The position numbers were made by a program, and so were the translations under genes. Shown here piece by piece: positions 11,468 through 23,245 of a DNA stretch of 64,000 nucleotides. Numbering within the stretch: the stretch's first letter is position 1; each line of letters starts with the position of its first letter. The stretch is from Smallanthus sonchifolius (taxonomy: Eukaryota > Streptophyta > Magnoliopsida > Asterales > Asteraceae): contig CM042020.1 in NCBI GenBank assembly GCA_023525975.1, forward strand, positions 112,577,207 through 112,641,206, written 5' to 3'. The notes below the pieces were generated by a model. The model had not been told where the DNA came from, searched no databases, and saw only the letters and a program-made list of their open reading frames with translations.

Positions 11468-12039
11468 TACATCTTCACGTGTCGCGAAAACCGGGGCCCC
11501 TCCCCTCGCGTGGCGTGAAGGAGTCCAAAAAGGGCAGGTCCGGGAAACCAGGTCTTCGCGTGGCGCGAAGAGCCCCTTTTTCCAGAAAGTTTCCAGACCT
11601 GCAGAATTCAACACTTAACCATTTTTTTTCAACTTTTACCATTACAACATGATACCCAAAAATTCCCAACAATTGGGTTTTGACCAAAAACATTCATACC
11701 ACATTTTTTTAACATCAAACTACATTTTCAAGTATACATTTACATCCAATAGATGAACTAATTACACCCGAAATCACTAAAAAGTGCATACGAGAATCCA
11801 ACATTCGTCATAGACTTGACCTCGACTATCCCGGAGCTTTTCCTACATAACACCACATAAAACACCATTAGTAATGAAGATAAAACATATCAAACAAGTA
11901 AATACTACTTGTTTCCATCCATTCACCCATTTGACCCGTTTCCACATAATTTGTCATTAGGCTACATAGCATTTGCATTTCACCTACAAGTTTTATTCTT
12001 TTCATTTATCATTCATAATTAACACATTTTCATTTCCAT

Positions 12040-12240
12040 TATGGCACATAGGCATAACATCATTTCCATTATGATAATTAGATCATAACCTCATATCCCA
12101 TTTCCATTATGGTACTTAGACCATAACCTCATTTCCATTATGGTATTTAAACCATTACCTCATTATCACATTTCCATCATGATTCTTAGATCATAAACTC
12201 ATATTCACATTTCCATTATAGTAATACAATTATAACTACA
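12040..12240. repeat. Degenerate tandem repeat with CATTTCCATTATGG units
   Basis: Five or more units of roughly 35-45 bp share CATTTCCATTATGGTA followed by TTAGACCATAACCTCA, with length variation. They lie within the presumed LTR remnant. Confidence 0.7.
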
Positions 12241-13310
12241 ATCAATCACATTTATATCACTTAAAACATTATGCATACAACATTGCCTATCACACCATTT
12301 ATCATCAATACTAAGTAAGTGCAAAAGTACTTACCTTTCGGATTAGAAGACCCCGCACAACATTCAAGTTTTGCAATTTGATTATCTAAACATATACATC
12401 TAGTTTAGTAATCTAACATACAACAAAATCACATTATAATTGGGTTCACAACCCAATTTTCCCATTTCCAACCCAAATTGACCCGTTTGAGTTATACTCA
12501 TATCCAAACACCATCTATCACCCCAAACTCACCTACTTGAGTTTCATTATCCTTACCTTAACACTAATTTTTCATTCAATTTAAATCATTACGTTAGTTT
12601 GGTGTTTGCTCAAGTGTCTAACATCATATAAACACTTAATCATCATTAATTCATCATCTTATCATCATAATCCAAACACCCCCAAATTTCTACATATGAA
12701 CCCTAACTTCTCATAATCAAAATCAAATGGTTCTAGGATGTTAATCACCATTCTTTACCTTTAGTTTAGCTAGATTATCAACAATCTAACACCAATTTAC
12801 CATATGCATTCAAAATTTTGGATTTTACCCAAAACCTACCAAGAACACCATAAATGGTGGATTCAAGAGATGAAGGAGGAACTTCTTGATGTTAGGAAGG
12901 TATTGTGTGAATCAACACCCTAAATCCCGAGCATGCAAGCCTCTAATTTCGTTTTTGACCGGATTCTCCTCTTTCTTCTTCTCTTGCAAGCATTGACCAA
13001 AACACCACAAATGAGGTTCAATTTTGACTTCCGCTAGTCAAATATGGCAGATTTTGCCATTTTACACTTTTAGCCCCTCAACTTCCATTTCACCCATTTC
13101 ATTCCATAATTAGTTAAAAACTAATATAACCCCATTACTAACTTGAAACCCACTTGTTTCAAATTATTTCTAAAATATTATTTTCACTATAATATTTATT
13201 ACAATATATATTTATTTATAACGAAACCCGGATTTTGGTTCGTTACAAATCACCTCTCCTTATTTGGGTTTTGTCCCCGAAACCCGACTTCACATAAAAA
13301 GGTTTTCGAA

Positions 13311-14099
13311 GTGTGTTCTGTGGATGATGGTATTCAATGTGCTTTGTGAATCTGTTGATTGTTTTTCATGTGAATGTTGAATTCTTGGTGATCTTTGTTG
13401 CCCACACTGTTTGATTAGTATTCAGTTTTTGTTGAACATATATAACTAGGTGCAGATGTGTGTTTGTTTCTTCATTTAGGTTTTGATTTCCGCCAATGAA
13501 TTTGTATGCATAACTCAATAGCCCACGTTTCAATTCATGTACTGCAATCTCCAAATAGATACCCGTTGAGTGGGTTAGGCTTCAAGAAAACAATAGAGAA
13601 GAGACAAGACTTTGATCCAAATTTTCTGTTCTCCTTTTCTTTCATGAGAATACAAATTAAATAGGCAAAATGGAAAATGGTAGGATCGACTCTCCAGACG
13701 AACGGTCCCTAACCGTTGCTAAGGGGGACATATCGGAGTGCATTAACGGGTCATCAACAATCAACGGAGCAGCAGCTAAATGGGTCATCCGGGTCGAATC
13801 GCTTGACATCGGATCTCCAGAGGGCAAAACCGACGTGAAGCAAAGGTCCATGCAACCCACGTTTCCACTTCCTGCAACATGCATCAACTTTCAGTTTGCT
13901 TTAGTCCATTTTCCCACATGCAGTTTTTTTTAGTTCTATATTATTTTGATTTGTTTTATTTTTCAAGTTAGTTTTAGTTCTTCCACTTCCTTAATTGTAG
14001 CAAGGTGGAGCTGCAATTAAATTCCTTTATGTACCGATCGAAAGCTAATGAGAAGGAGAGATGAGTTTATGAATTAAATTTCTTTGGTTAATTTCAGAT
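13311..14099. other. Unassigned stretch, possibly Copia LTR debris
   Basis: On the minus strand GCCTATTTAATTTGTATTC followed by CTTTTCT-rich sequence resembles a Copia LTR promoter region, but no partner LTR, primer site or coding domain was found. A short plus-strand ORF at 13670-13933 has no recognisable domain. Confidence 0.25.
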
Positions 14100-15770
14100 T
14101 TTTAGTTATTTTTTTGGATTTTGATACCTACAGTCGATAATTACCGACATGGCGACATATAACTGGTTTGCCGCTAATCCGCCATTAATCTCATACCAGT
14201 AATTCTCGCCCAGCCTTTTTCAGAAAGATTCTCGCTCGTTTTTCAAAGAAATGGGTTTCGACGGACATTACGCCGCAATTTCGTCGGAATATTTTAAAAT
14301 TGGATTTTCGATAAGATTCCCACCAAACTTTTCAAGAATTTTTCGGTGGGGCCACGTTACCAACGGTTATTCCAACAAAATTATGTCCGTAAAACCTTCT
14401 ATAAATTATAACAACCTATTGTTTCTTAAAAAGGCAACACAAACCAATTGTTAATATTTTCTATAAATAACCAATACGGTAACCATTAGGGGTGTAAATG
14501 AGCCAATCCGGCTCGTGAGCTACTTAAGATCGCCTCACTAAACGCTCGAATCAAATCGACCTTAAACGAGCTCGGGCATAAAAATAAGCTTATTTAAAAC
14601 AACGAGCCCGAGCTTCACTTATAGAGCTTGAACTGACTCACGAGCCAAAACGAACCTATTATTTATATAAATTTATTTAATATATATTTATATAATTATA
14701 ATCAATATATATAAATTTATGATTAAATAACTAAATAATATATTTTATGTTATATATTAAAATTATAATAAAAAAGTATATAAAAATAATTATATGTATT
14801 AATAAATAAATAATAAACAAGTCGAGCTCTGCTAGACTGGTTTATACCTCTAGTAACCATGGAGTCTCTCAAGATGGCAACCTCCGTATATTCCAAAAAT
14901 GGTAGATTATTGTTTTTGATGTGGTCTGTAAGAATAGTTAATATGACAGACCGTTAGTACGTTTGTTGGAATTTAAATACAACGACATGGGTGCATATTC
15001 TGCCATGCGCACAACATATTGGGTTGGAATTGCTAGGCTCAGAATGTATAGACACGTCCGTACTAAGGAGTAGTTTGTTGTTTTATCTTTGTGGGCACAT
15101 TAAATTATGTTGAAATTGGTGGTATCGAAATATAGAGCTAGACCGGTATCTATCATGTGCGCACATATAAAAGTTTTTATTCAGATGTGTTGCAAATGAC
15201 AAGAAATAGGGACTCGTGGACTCATTACTCATATAATACTTATACATTGTATTTATTTTATCGTAAACAATATATACACACACACACACTAAAAATCGTT
15301 AATTTGTTTAATATATGTAGAAGGTCGAGTTGCAAAAACTGTTGGAGATGATCCGCAGACGGTCGAGTTGCAAAGACTGTTGGAGATGATCTGTAGGGAG
15401 CGGAAGCTGATCTGAACATGATTGCGTCACTCGATGAGACAATTGGTGACCGAACTAGCCCGAGCCACTAGACGACCCAGAGACCCGACAACATCCAAGA
15501 CCTGTCGCTAGAACATCTCGTTTAGCTAGTTTTCTCTTTTATATGTATTTTAAACATATATTGTATTTAAATTTGTTTATAATTATATATTTTTATTACT
15601 TATATGTTTTGGTATTTTAAAATCATTATTAAAAATCCCTAAAAAACCCTATCGGTAATCAAGAAAGTATAAAATTCTTAAGCCCTCCGTAATCCGTCGC
15701 TAAACACATCATCGGTGATCCCCGCCGAGGGATTGCGTCGTCAATGATACTCGCATCTTCTAATAGTCGG
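14100..15770. other. Possible degenerate CACTA remnant interrupted by a hAT MITE
   Basis: Scattered GCGACGGA/CCGTCGCTAAA-like words (ATTACCGACATGGCGAC near 14142, CCGTAATCCGTCGCTAAAC near 15686) resemble CACTA subterminal repeats. Near 15340-15415 a two-unit repeat encodes heptad-like VELQRLLEMICRE, similar in style to TNPA coiled coils. No termini were found; this is a weak call. Confidence 0.25.
14487..14852. mobile_element. hAT-type MITE, 366 bp
   Basis: It starts TAGGGGTGTAAATGAGCC and ends TTTATACCTCTA, a degenerate inverted repeat, and is flanked by perfect 8-bp duplications GTAACCAT at 14479-14486 and 14853-14860. Ends are GAGCTCG-rich; the centre is AT-rich. The 8-bp duplication and TAGGGGTG terminus are hAT traits. 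Related fragments lie near 17470-17610 and 37395-37480. Confidence 0.85.
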
Positions 15771-15884
15771 ACAGAATGAGAGAAGGAGGCCACTAATGAC
15801 CTGTTGTATCTGGATGTGTATACACTGGAGTCTTCAGGGTTCTTGTTCTACGGTGGACTAATGTAGATTTTGAAGTAGTATTTA

Positions 15885-16250
15885 GGGGGTGTTTGGGATT
15901 GAGTTTGAAAATGACTTATTGAATTATTGGCTTTTTTAAAAAGCCAATAAGTTAAAAAAGTGTTTGCCATGGATAAAAGTCCTTTTTTTTGGCTTTTTTA
16001 TAAGTCTTAAAAAGTTATTTTCCAAAAGTCACAAATCCTGACTTTTTAAAACTCCTTATGACTTTTTGATCATAAAATTACCAATCTACCCATCTTTTAC
16101 CCTACAATAAATATAAGCTAAGTCAAACACTTTTTAAAAATCAACTTATTGACTTATTTCCATCATAAAAACTAATTCAAACATTTTTTTAAAACTCATT
16201 TTAAAGACAAAAGCACTTTTAAAGTTAAATAAACAATCCCAAACACCCTC
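15885..16250. mobile_element. Tourist-like (PIF/Harbinger) MITE upstream of RBR copy A
   Basis: Terminal repeats GGGGGTGTTTGGGATTG and CAATCCCAAACACCCTC bound 366 bp flanked by TTA on both sides (15882-15884, 16251-16253), the Harbinger target duplication. It ends 163 bp upstream of the start codon of RBR copy A. Confidence 0.85.
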
Positions 16251-16350
16251 TTAGATGGCTAAAAAAGAGAAATCATGACTTGTAGAAACTTTGGGTGAAC
16301 TCCTAGGATCATAGTTCAATACGATTGGATGAAAAGCGAATTTGGGGTGA

Positions 16351-16366
16351 TTAACCCTAACAATTT
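16351..16366 (+). promoter_or_regulatory. Shared promoter/leader motif of the RBR copies (copy A)
   Basis: TTAACCCTAACAATTT lies 47 bp before the ATG of copy A. The same block recurs upstream of copy B (about 34895-34910, as AAACCCTAACAATT, a full telo-box) and copy C (about 55653-55669). Telo-boxes are common near plant transcription starts. Conservation in all three copies marks the proximal promoter or leader as part of the duplicated unit. Confidence 0.5.
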
Positions 16367-18839
16367 GCGTCTTAGTAGAATATGATTTTAGGATCTGTCA
16401 ACGGCGGGGAAGATGAACGACGAAATAGAAGAATTGAGCAGAATCACCGCCGACCTGGATCTAGCCTACCGTCTCCAACTCGAAGAAGCCATGGCTGCGT
16501 CTCTCGCTTTTCAACCTTCATCCTCCAATTCATCATTACAATCTCCGCAACCACCACTTCCGGTCTCGTTTAAGGACGGCGTAAACCTAGCCGACATCCA
16601 AACCCTAGATCAGAAACTCGCTCGCGAGATTTTGCAGACGCCGAAGGAACAGTTGCAGAAACTTACTCGCGAGATTTTGCAAACGACGGAGGAACAGAGG
16701 CAAGTAGTCGGTGACAATGGCGAGGGTTCTTCCAAGAGCCAAGAGGTATTTAGGGTTTATTTTAAGGGTTTGTTGAGTGAGGAGAGAGTTCATGATCCTA
16801 GTTCTTCAAATAAAACAGTGAAAATGGCTGGGATTGGTGTGGCGATATGCGATTCGATGGATGAGATGATTTTTGAGTTGAAGAAGCCTTTGGATTTGAT
16901 TGAAGGTGATCGGATGAGTAGGCAGAGTGCGGAGAGGCAGGCTTTGATTGAGGCTTTGAAAGCTGCAACCGCTTTGGATCTCAAGAGAATTGTATTCTAC
17001 TGTGACTATTTTCCACTCTATCAATTTGTGAGTTGATTTCTCCCTTTTCTAAATAATCTTCTTGATTATACAATATGTGATCATCATACCAAGGGCTGCT
17101 GTAAATAACAGACTATTAAGCTCATTGACCGGATACAACTTCCCAAAAGTCCAAGAAACCGACACCAACACGCAGTTGACATAAGCACCCAAACTTCCCC
17201 CAATACATCTCAAACTTTTCATATATCGACACACTCATTTTATTCAAGAAAGTATTATCTAAGTTCTATTACTCATTTTGTTCAAGAAAGTATTATCTAA
17301 GTTCTATATATGTGAAGAAAATGAATATCAGGGCTACGATTAGATATTAAATAATAGTTGCTTATTCTGCCCCATCTTTTTAAATATTTTTTTATTTGAT
17401 ATTTTTTTTTTAAATTGCCCAAATGCAGGGTTATAATTTATATATATTAAAATTTGTGCTTTAATTTAAACGATTCAAACGAGCAAGCTAAGGAGCGAGC
17501 CACGAGCCTAGCTTACCTTGGCTCGGCTCGGCTCGGCTTGTTTACATACGAGCTGATTTCAAGCGAGCTTTTTATCGAGAGCCACGAGTCACAAGCTTTT
17601 TGAACAGCCCTGCATACAATGCATTAATATGTGAGTTGATTTCATGTCTGTTGTGGCAAGTTGACAATCTGTTGGCAATTTCAGGTTAGTGGACGGTGGC
17701 GGTCAAAGCAACAAAAGATTATTAACTTTCTGGATCAAGTGAATCTTCTTCGGAGAAGTTTCACATACTGTGAGCACTCCCTTATTGCTCGTCAGGATGT
17801 CAAATTTGCGTTTAAGCTTGCAAGAGAAGCAATAAATTCCCAGATAAGCATGGTGGTATCAAGTCAAGAAAAGCTTGAAAGTTGTGTAATATGCTTAGAT
17901 GATAAATCTATAGACCAATTCTTTTCAATTGAAGGCTGTACACACCGATACTGCTATTCTTGCGTGAAACAACATGTAGAGGTGAAATTGCTTAATGGTG
18001 TGTTACCATTATGCCCTCATGAAGGTTGCGCCAATGAATTGAGATTTGAAAGCTGTGAGAAATTCTTGACCCCGAAGTTTACTGAGATGATGAGACAAAG
18101 GCTGAAAGAAGATTCAGTTCCGGTGACAGAAAAAGTTTATTGCCCTTATCCTAAATGCTCTGCATTGATGTCAAGAACTGATGTTCTTAGGCTTCCTAGA
18201 TTGATTAATGAAATCGGAGCAATAACATGATATAAATGTCACGGTAGTTTTTGCATTAATTGCAGGGTTCCATGGCATAAAAATATGAACTGTGCAGAGT
18301 ACAAAAGAAGAAACCCCCCACCAATTGTGGAAGAATCAAACCTTAAAAATCTGGCAGCAAGGAATTTGTGGCGGCAGTGCATAAAATGCAAACATATGAT
18401 AGAATTAGCAGCTGGTTGCTACCACATGACATGCAGGTACATTGTTTTCATTAGTTTTACATATTCTTCTTGTCTTGTCTTATTGGTACACTATATACTA
18501 GAGATTTAGCCATTTTCACCATTTAAATCCTCATCTATGTTGTAGAAGGCGCTAGGCACATAGGCCTCGCTCGGGGCCCATGCGCAAGGTGCAAAAAAGG
18601 TGATAGACTGAGATAAAAAAAGACGCACATAGAGAAAAAAGAACAAAAAAATATATTATGATTGAAAATGAATACTATGCAACAAATATAATAAAGAAGC
18701 TATTATAATTAGCATTTAAGATCATTTAGGTAGTAGCAAAAGTTCAAAAGTACTAAAGATTCAAACGTAAGACCAAAACTTGAATACCAAAAGTTCAAAA
18801 GTACCAAAGAATAAAGGTTCAAACGATCATAGTTCATCA

Positions 18840-19016
18840 TCAATCATCAAGACCATCATTAAAACCATTGGAAGTTTCCTCAACTTCAATCGGACATTCT
18901 GCTTCAGGTTCATCTTCCCTGTCTTCTTCATAATCTTGATCCGCTAAAGCCCTTGAAGATGAAGGTTGTGAAGATCTTGTTCTCCTAACCTCTCCGGTCC
19001 CACTTAAATGGTGTAA
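18840..19016 (-). pseudogene. Last exon of a hAT-transposase-like gene
   Basis: From an acceptor (AATGTATAG) at 19017 the minus strand is open for 58 codons to TGA at 18840-18842. It encodes a basic RRTRSSQPSSSRAL stretch followed by an acidic tail (DYEEDREDEPEAE). This resembles the C-terminal tails that follow the dimerisation domain of plant hAT-like transposases. The upstream exons were not found, and it begins without a methionine. The identification is by resemblance only. Confidence 0.35.
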
Positions 19017-19619
19017 CTATACATTTATTAAGGAGTGTAAATATACGTAATAAAATTTAAGCTGTTAAATAAGATAGAAAATAACCATACTTTGATTATA
19101 AAATAACAACACAAAATTAAAAAAATCATTAGAACTACTAACAAAAGTTGATCCAGCTAAATAGAGAATCAAATGAACATGAAACATGCAAACATCAATA
19201 AATAATGTTTAATAGCCAACTATCGATAATTAACATACTAATTAAACATCAGTGATCATGCAAACATCAAGAAATAAACATTAGTGATCATGCAAAAAAT
19301 TGAAGTAACTAATAAAATAAAAGAAGAAAGATCAATGCAAAAAACATAACTAACAAACAGTAGAAAAAGATCCTGCAAAAAACTAACGGTTACTAACCTT
19401 TGCTGCAAGAAATCGTGCGTAGAAGTGTAGAACCTTGAATGTTGTTGCTGTTTATTTTGAAATAAACAGTGACTACAAGAAACTAGAAAGATATTGTGCG
19501 ATTTAGAAGAAATAAATCAAAAAACTAACCTTGTTCTTGAGTGTTAACTCTCGTGATATGAAGAAGAAAGCAATTGTCGATTATTATATAGAGATCTTGT
19601 TGGGGGGGGGGGGAGGGGG

Positions 19620-19975
19620 AGAGAGGGAGAGCCATAAAAAACGGGGAACCGAGGAACCATATAAAAAATCATAAAAAACTCAATTTCAAATATGAAAAAC
19701 TCATTTTTACATAATTTTTTTTGAAGTTTTTATATCTAAACACATTTAGAAGCCGTTCTAACAAAAAAAACTTAGTTTCTGTAAAAAAAAATTACTTTTT
19801 TTTATAATTTCTTTTAACTTTTTTAGTTTTTTTTTGTTGAAACGGCTTCTAAATGTGTTTATATGCAAAAGCTCCGAAAAGAATTATGTAAAAATAAGTT
19901 TTTCACATGTGAAATTGAGCTTTTTACGAGTTTTTCAAATGTGAAACACATGGTTCCCCAAAAAACCCTCCCCTT
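19620..19975. repeat. Foldback element with long imperfect arms
   Basis: ACACATTTAGAAGCCGTT (about 19739) pairs with AACGGCTTCTAAATGTGTTT (about 19842). Complementarity continues outward through TACATAATT, CATATTTGAAATTG-like and GGTTCCCC segments to GGGAGG-type ends, giving arms of about 130-150 bp. A poly-G tract lies just to the left (19601-19617). Confidence 0.65.
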
Positions 19976-20065
19976 TATATATAGCCACATAGTACATCAT
20001 CATTCATATAGGCACATAATTACACTTACCCTATTTCATACTTTATATATACACTTTATATATAT

Positions 20066-21465
20066 AGGGATCCATTCTTTTGAGAACCAATAGAATGGTG
20101 AGAACTATGAGAATCATTTTAAACCATAGATGAAACACATCAACGGCCTAAATTGATCAATGGCACTTTTGTAATTTAATCTGAAATCAGAGACTAATTA
20201 CCCGTGAACATAAGGGCAAATATGGTATTTTATTCGTATCTTTTAAAAACCAATTTCGAACGTGTAGAGCCACGTTCTAATCACCCACGACATCCTAATG
20301 TAAAACAGGGGTACTGGGTAGTGCCTAATCTAATTTTCTTTGCAAAAATACATAGGTGAGTATATATATTATTAATATTATTATTTAATTTAAAGTATAA
20401 ATTGGCATGTTCATATATTATTAAAGTGATAAAAGATTAGGCCCACGAATACAAGCATGACTTTACCTTGATTGAATGCATTTTTGCTTCTTTACAATTA
20501 TTATCTGATAACATTTATCATTAATGAATATTCTAAAACGTTTTAGTGTTTCATACGGTCATTTTACTACCGATTAGAAACAATGACTTTTATATCTTTG
20601 AAACTCGATTAGAAAAAATGACTTTTATATCTTTGAAACTGTAGTACTTAATAGGCGTTCATTAGATGTTATCTTTTGAATGTTTGTGAACATATTTAAC
20701 TTTTGGATAATTAAAAATCATCAATTTACCAAGCCCCCCTCAGCCCCACACACGAGCTAAACAGCCCCAACGACTTGGTTTCTCGCACACTGACTCCGAA
20801 AACAGCCCCTATGACCCGATAATTCCGAGAACCAAGTGCCCCGCAGCCCCACGTTGCCTACAAAACTCGCCCAGCGACTTGGTTTTCTCGCACATCGACT
20901 CGTGAACAGCCCCAACGACTAGCAATCCTCGAAATTTATGATTCCTCGAAAAATTAATGTCTGTTCCTATCACTTTGTTTTTTCTCAGAATGCATATATT
21001 GGGGATACCACAATTGCATTTTGGAATCAACGACGAGTGTGTATATACATTATTTCATATTAGACATAAGAAAATGCATATGTGCATTATTACATACTAC
21101 ATAATGCATTTTGTGTAGATGCATTACTGCATATTTGGATTACAACATATGAGCTTTGCTACATATGGAAATGCATAGTAACTGCATCAAGTCGTTTTTT
21201 ATTGACCATATGGTCAAAAGCATCATTTCAAAATAATAAAGTATGTTATACAAACGGATATCTATAATAATACAATGTTCTCTCCATGAATATCAATGAG
21301 ATTGCTTACAATAAAAAAACGTTGCACAATATGTGCAAAAACCAACAATAGACGTATACATTGTGCATTAGAAATAATCCAAGTACACAACTTCAAAATA
21401 CTCCACATACATTAATGGATGTTCTTTTGAGAACCAACATTATGTTGAGAACCGTAAGAACTGCA
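20066..21465. repeat. Divergent direct repeat of a GAGAACC motif, and AT-rich interior
   Basis: GGATCCATTCTTTTGAGAACC near 20068 and GGATGTTCTTTTGAGAACC near 21416 begin blocks of about 50 bp that both contain TGAGAAC repeats. Between them, 20750-20935 has a second internal duplication around CGACTTGGTTTTCTCGCACA. Too diverged to assign to a class. Confidence 0.4.
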
Positions 21466-22415
21466 TTAACTCTTGCACTATTTATTATATAAATTGACTA
21501 GAATTCATGTAAATTTTAATATGTTTAAGATTTGGTTTTAAAAAACATGATATTTATAGTCGTTTGTTTAAATGCATATACACTATATGTCTATATGCAC
21601 AAATGCATGTATATATGCATATTTTTATACTTTTTTTAAAGAAATTTAGGAGAGGATATAAACTCAAACTAAGAGTTGGAAGAGATAAATAAAACTATAA
21701 AAGCTTCCATAATACCAATTGAAGCTCATTTTCCAGGTATTTGATCATTTTGGTATTTGACTTTGAACATTTTGGTACTAATTAGATGGATATTAAATGT
21801 TATACAATAGTTTTTCTTTATTTTATTTGAAAAATAATATTATTTTTCAATACATAATATATTTTAAATTTTTTCCTTTAAGTGTGCTTTTTTTTTCTCT
21901 GGCCCTCGCTTTTTTTGCGCCTAGCGCCTCTGACAACCATGTATATATCCAAAAAGTAAAATTGTTGGTTTTTTAATTAACAGTATTTTCTTATTTTCAG
22001 ATATTATTTATAATAATTTAGAACTTACTACTTTTTGATAAATAATTTAAAGGCCGACGAGTTGAAATTGCCACCTCTACTGTAGTGAATACGTGGGGAT
22101 TTCTATGTAGTTGAATACGACGTTGCTATAAACTCATTGAATGAATTTCAAAGTTGTAGAATCATGGATAGCAGCAGCATATTCTTAGAGCTTTAGGTTT
22201 GTTGATTTTGCAGATGTGGATATGAATTTTGCTACACGTGTGGAGCGGAATGGAAGAACAAGAAGGCAACATGTAGTTGTCCTCTTTGGGATGAAGAAAA
22301 CATCGTGGATACCGAGGAAGAAGACGATGATGATGATTTTGAGGATGAGGATGTCGTTGTTCTTGATGATGATGATGATGATGATGATGCTTCTGATGAT
22401 GAGTATTATTTCTGA

Positions 22416-22700
22416 AGGTGTCTGATTACCTGATAACCATGTTAAATTGACTTGTTGATTCTAGGGGTGACAACCATGTTAAATTGACTTGTTGATTCTA
22501 GGGGTGACAGGGATTGGTTTGGTACACGAGTGGAGCTGAATGGAAGAACAAGAAGGCAACATGCACTTGTCCTCTTTGGGATGAAGAAAACATCGTGGAT
22601 ACGGAGGATGCATATGATGATGATTTTAATGATTTTGAGGATGAGGATGAGTATGATGATTTTGAGCATGATGATGAGTATTGTTACCTATTACCTATCG
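22416..22700 (+). pseudogene. Partial tandem duplicate of RBR exon 3
   Basis: A 37-bp segment (GTTAAATTGACTTGTTGATTC) is repeated at about 22439 and 22476. A second, 5'-truncated exon 3 follows at about 22524, reading TSGAEWKNKKATCTCPLWDE and an acidic tail. It lacks the CGYEFCY codons and a splice acceptor, joining at GGTAC/GCTAC. It is a non-functional by-product of unequal exchange or template switching. Confidence 0.75.
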
Positions 22701-23085
22701 GGTTCGAGGGTATACCCATGGATACGGGTATACATGTTTTGTAGTCTTGTATGGTTAAATAGTAATAACGCCCATTATCCAAAACCTGATTCTAAACTCA
22801 CATCAAAAACGCAAAAACAGATTTGAAAGATGTTTAATACAATTTAATGTTAACCATGGTTAAATGATTAGATCGTTTTATCTTGGTATGGCTATAAAAC
22901 TAAGGTCTCTCTGCCTGCCTTAGTTGAGGAGCACTTGAAAAACTACCCATACACCGACAGAAGTTACGAAATTGTGAGAAAGACATCAAACCATTACCAA
23001 CTAGTATGAAATACTCATTTTCAGGTGAATTCTAGCCTCGTTGGCCATCTCCAGCAATACAACTAATCGCTTCTACAGTTATACA

Positions 23086-23245
23086 TTTGTTCTCAAAGGA
23101 GACATGAAATCTAGAGATTAGCTATTCGGTGTTAAGTACCGTACTGAACTAGTACCGACCGACAATTTGTTCTCAAAGGAGATGTGAAATCTAGAGATGA
23201 GCTATTTGGTGTTGTACTGAACTAGTACCGACCGACAATAACGTT
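23086..23245. repeat. 80-bp tandem duplication at a hAT element border
   Basis: TTTGTTCTCAAAGGAGA begins two units (23086 and 23166). Both continue through GAAATCTAGAGAT and GTACTGAACTAGTACCGACC, so the left end of the neighbouring hAT element is duplicated. Confidence 0.8.

Larger units (their letters stand above)
11395..13310 (-). mobile_element. Probable Ty3/Gypsy LTR remnant with the tail of the internal region
   Basis: On the minus strand, about 60 bp of internal tail (GGGGACAAAACCCAAATAAG) lead into a purine tract AAGGAGAGGTGATT, followed at 13247 by TGTAACGAACC. This arrangement of polypurine tract then LTR start is typical of chromovirus-type Gypsy elements. The presumed LTR runs leftward and includes GC-rich CGCGTGGCGCGAAG motifs at 11500-11570. 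Its other end was not located, so the left boundary is a guess. No pol sequence remains. Confidence 0.4.
18539..21937 (-). mobile_element. hAT-like element in intron 2 of RBR copy A
   Basis: Degenerate terminal inverted repeats GTTGTAGAAGGCGCTAGGC (18539) and GCGCCTAGCGCCTCTGACAAC (to 21937, first base outside the core) enclose 3.4 kb. Flanks CATCTAT and CATGTAT are a possible imperfect duplication. The minus strand keeps a last exon of a transposase-like gene near the left end. The interior also holds a foldback repeat and a duplicated GAGAACC motif, so it has been further invaded. A similar GTTGTAAAAATCGC terminus bounds the element at 40778-41219. Confidence 0.45.
16413..22415 (+). pseudogene. 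RBR E3 ubiquitin ligase copy A, nonsense-mutated
   Basis: Exons 16413-17027, 17685-18436 and 22214-22415 follow the splice pattern of copy C (GTGAGT donor, TTTCAG acceptor, TGCAG/GTACAT donor, TTTTGCAG acceptor). Order: variable N-terminus (IL-rich LAREILQT repeats), RNase H-like domain with VYFKGLL and GIGVAICD, RING1 (CVICLDD...CTHRYCYSC), IBR, and RING2 split by intron 2 (catalytic Cys in GCYHMTC). An in-frame TGA at 18228-18230 replaces a cysteine codon of the IBR (KCYKC in copy C), with no other frame change in exon 2. Exon 1 lacks about 42 bp found in copy C. Intron 2 (3777 bp) holds a large hAT-like element. A truncated product ending before the IBR is possible, but RING2 chemistry would be lost. 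Confidence 0.85.

Noticed and set aside
13657..13933. Opposed ORFs of 76 and 87 codons as a hypothetical gene
   Set aside because: No domain, no splice context, and they sit in presumed LTR debris.
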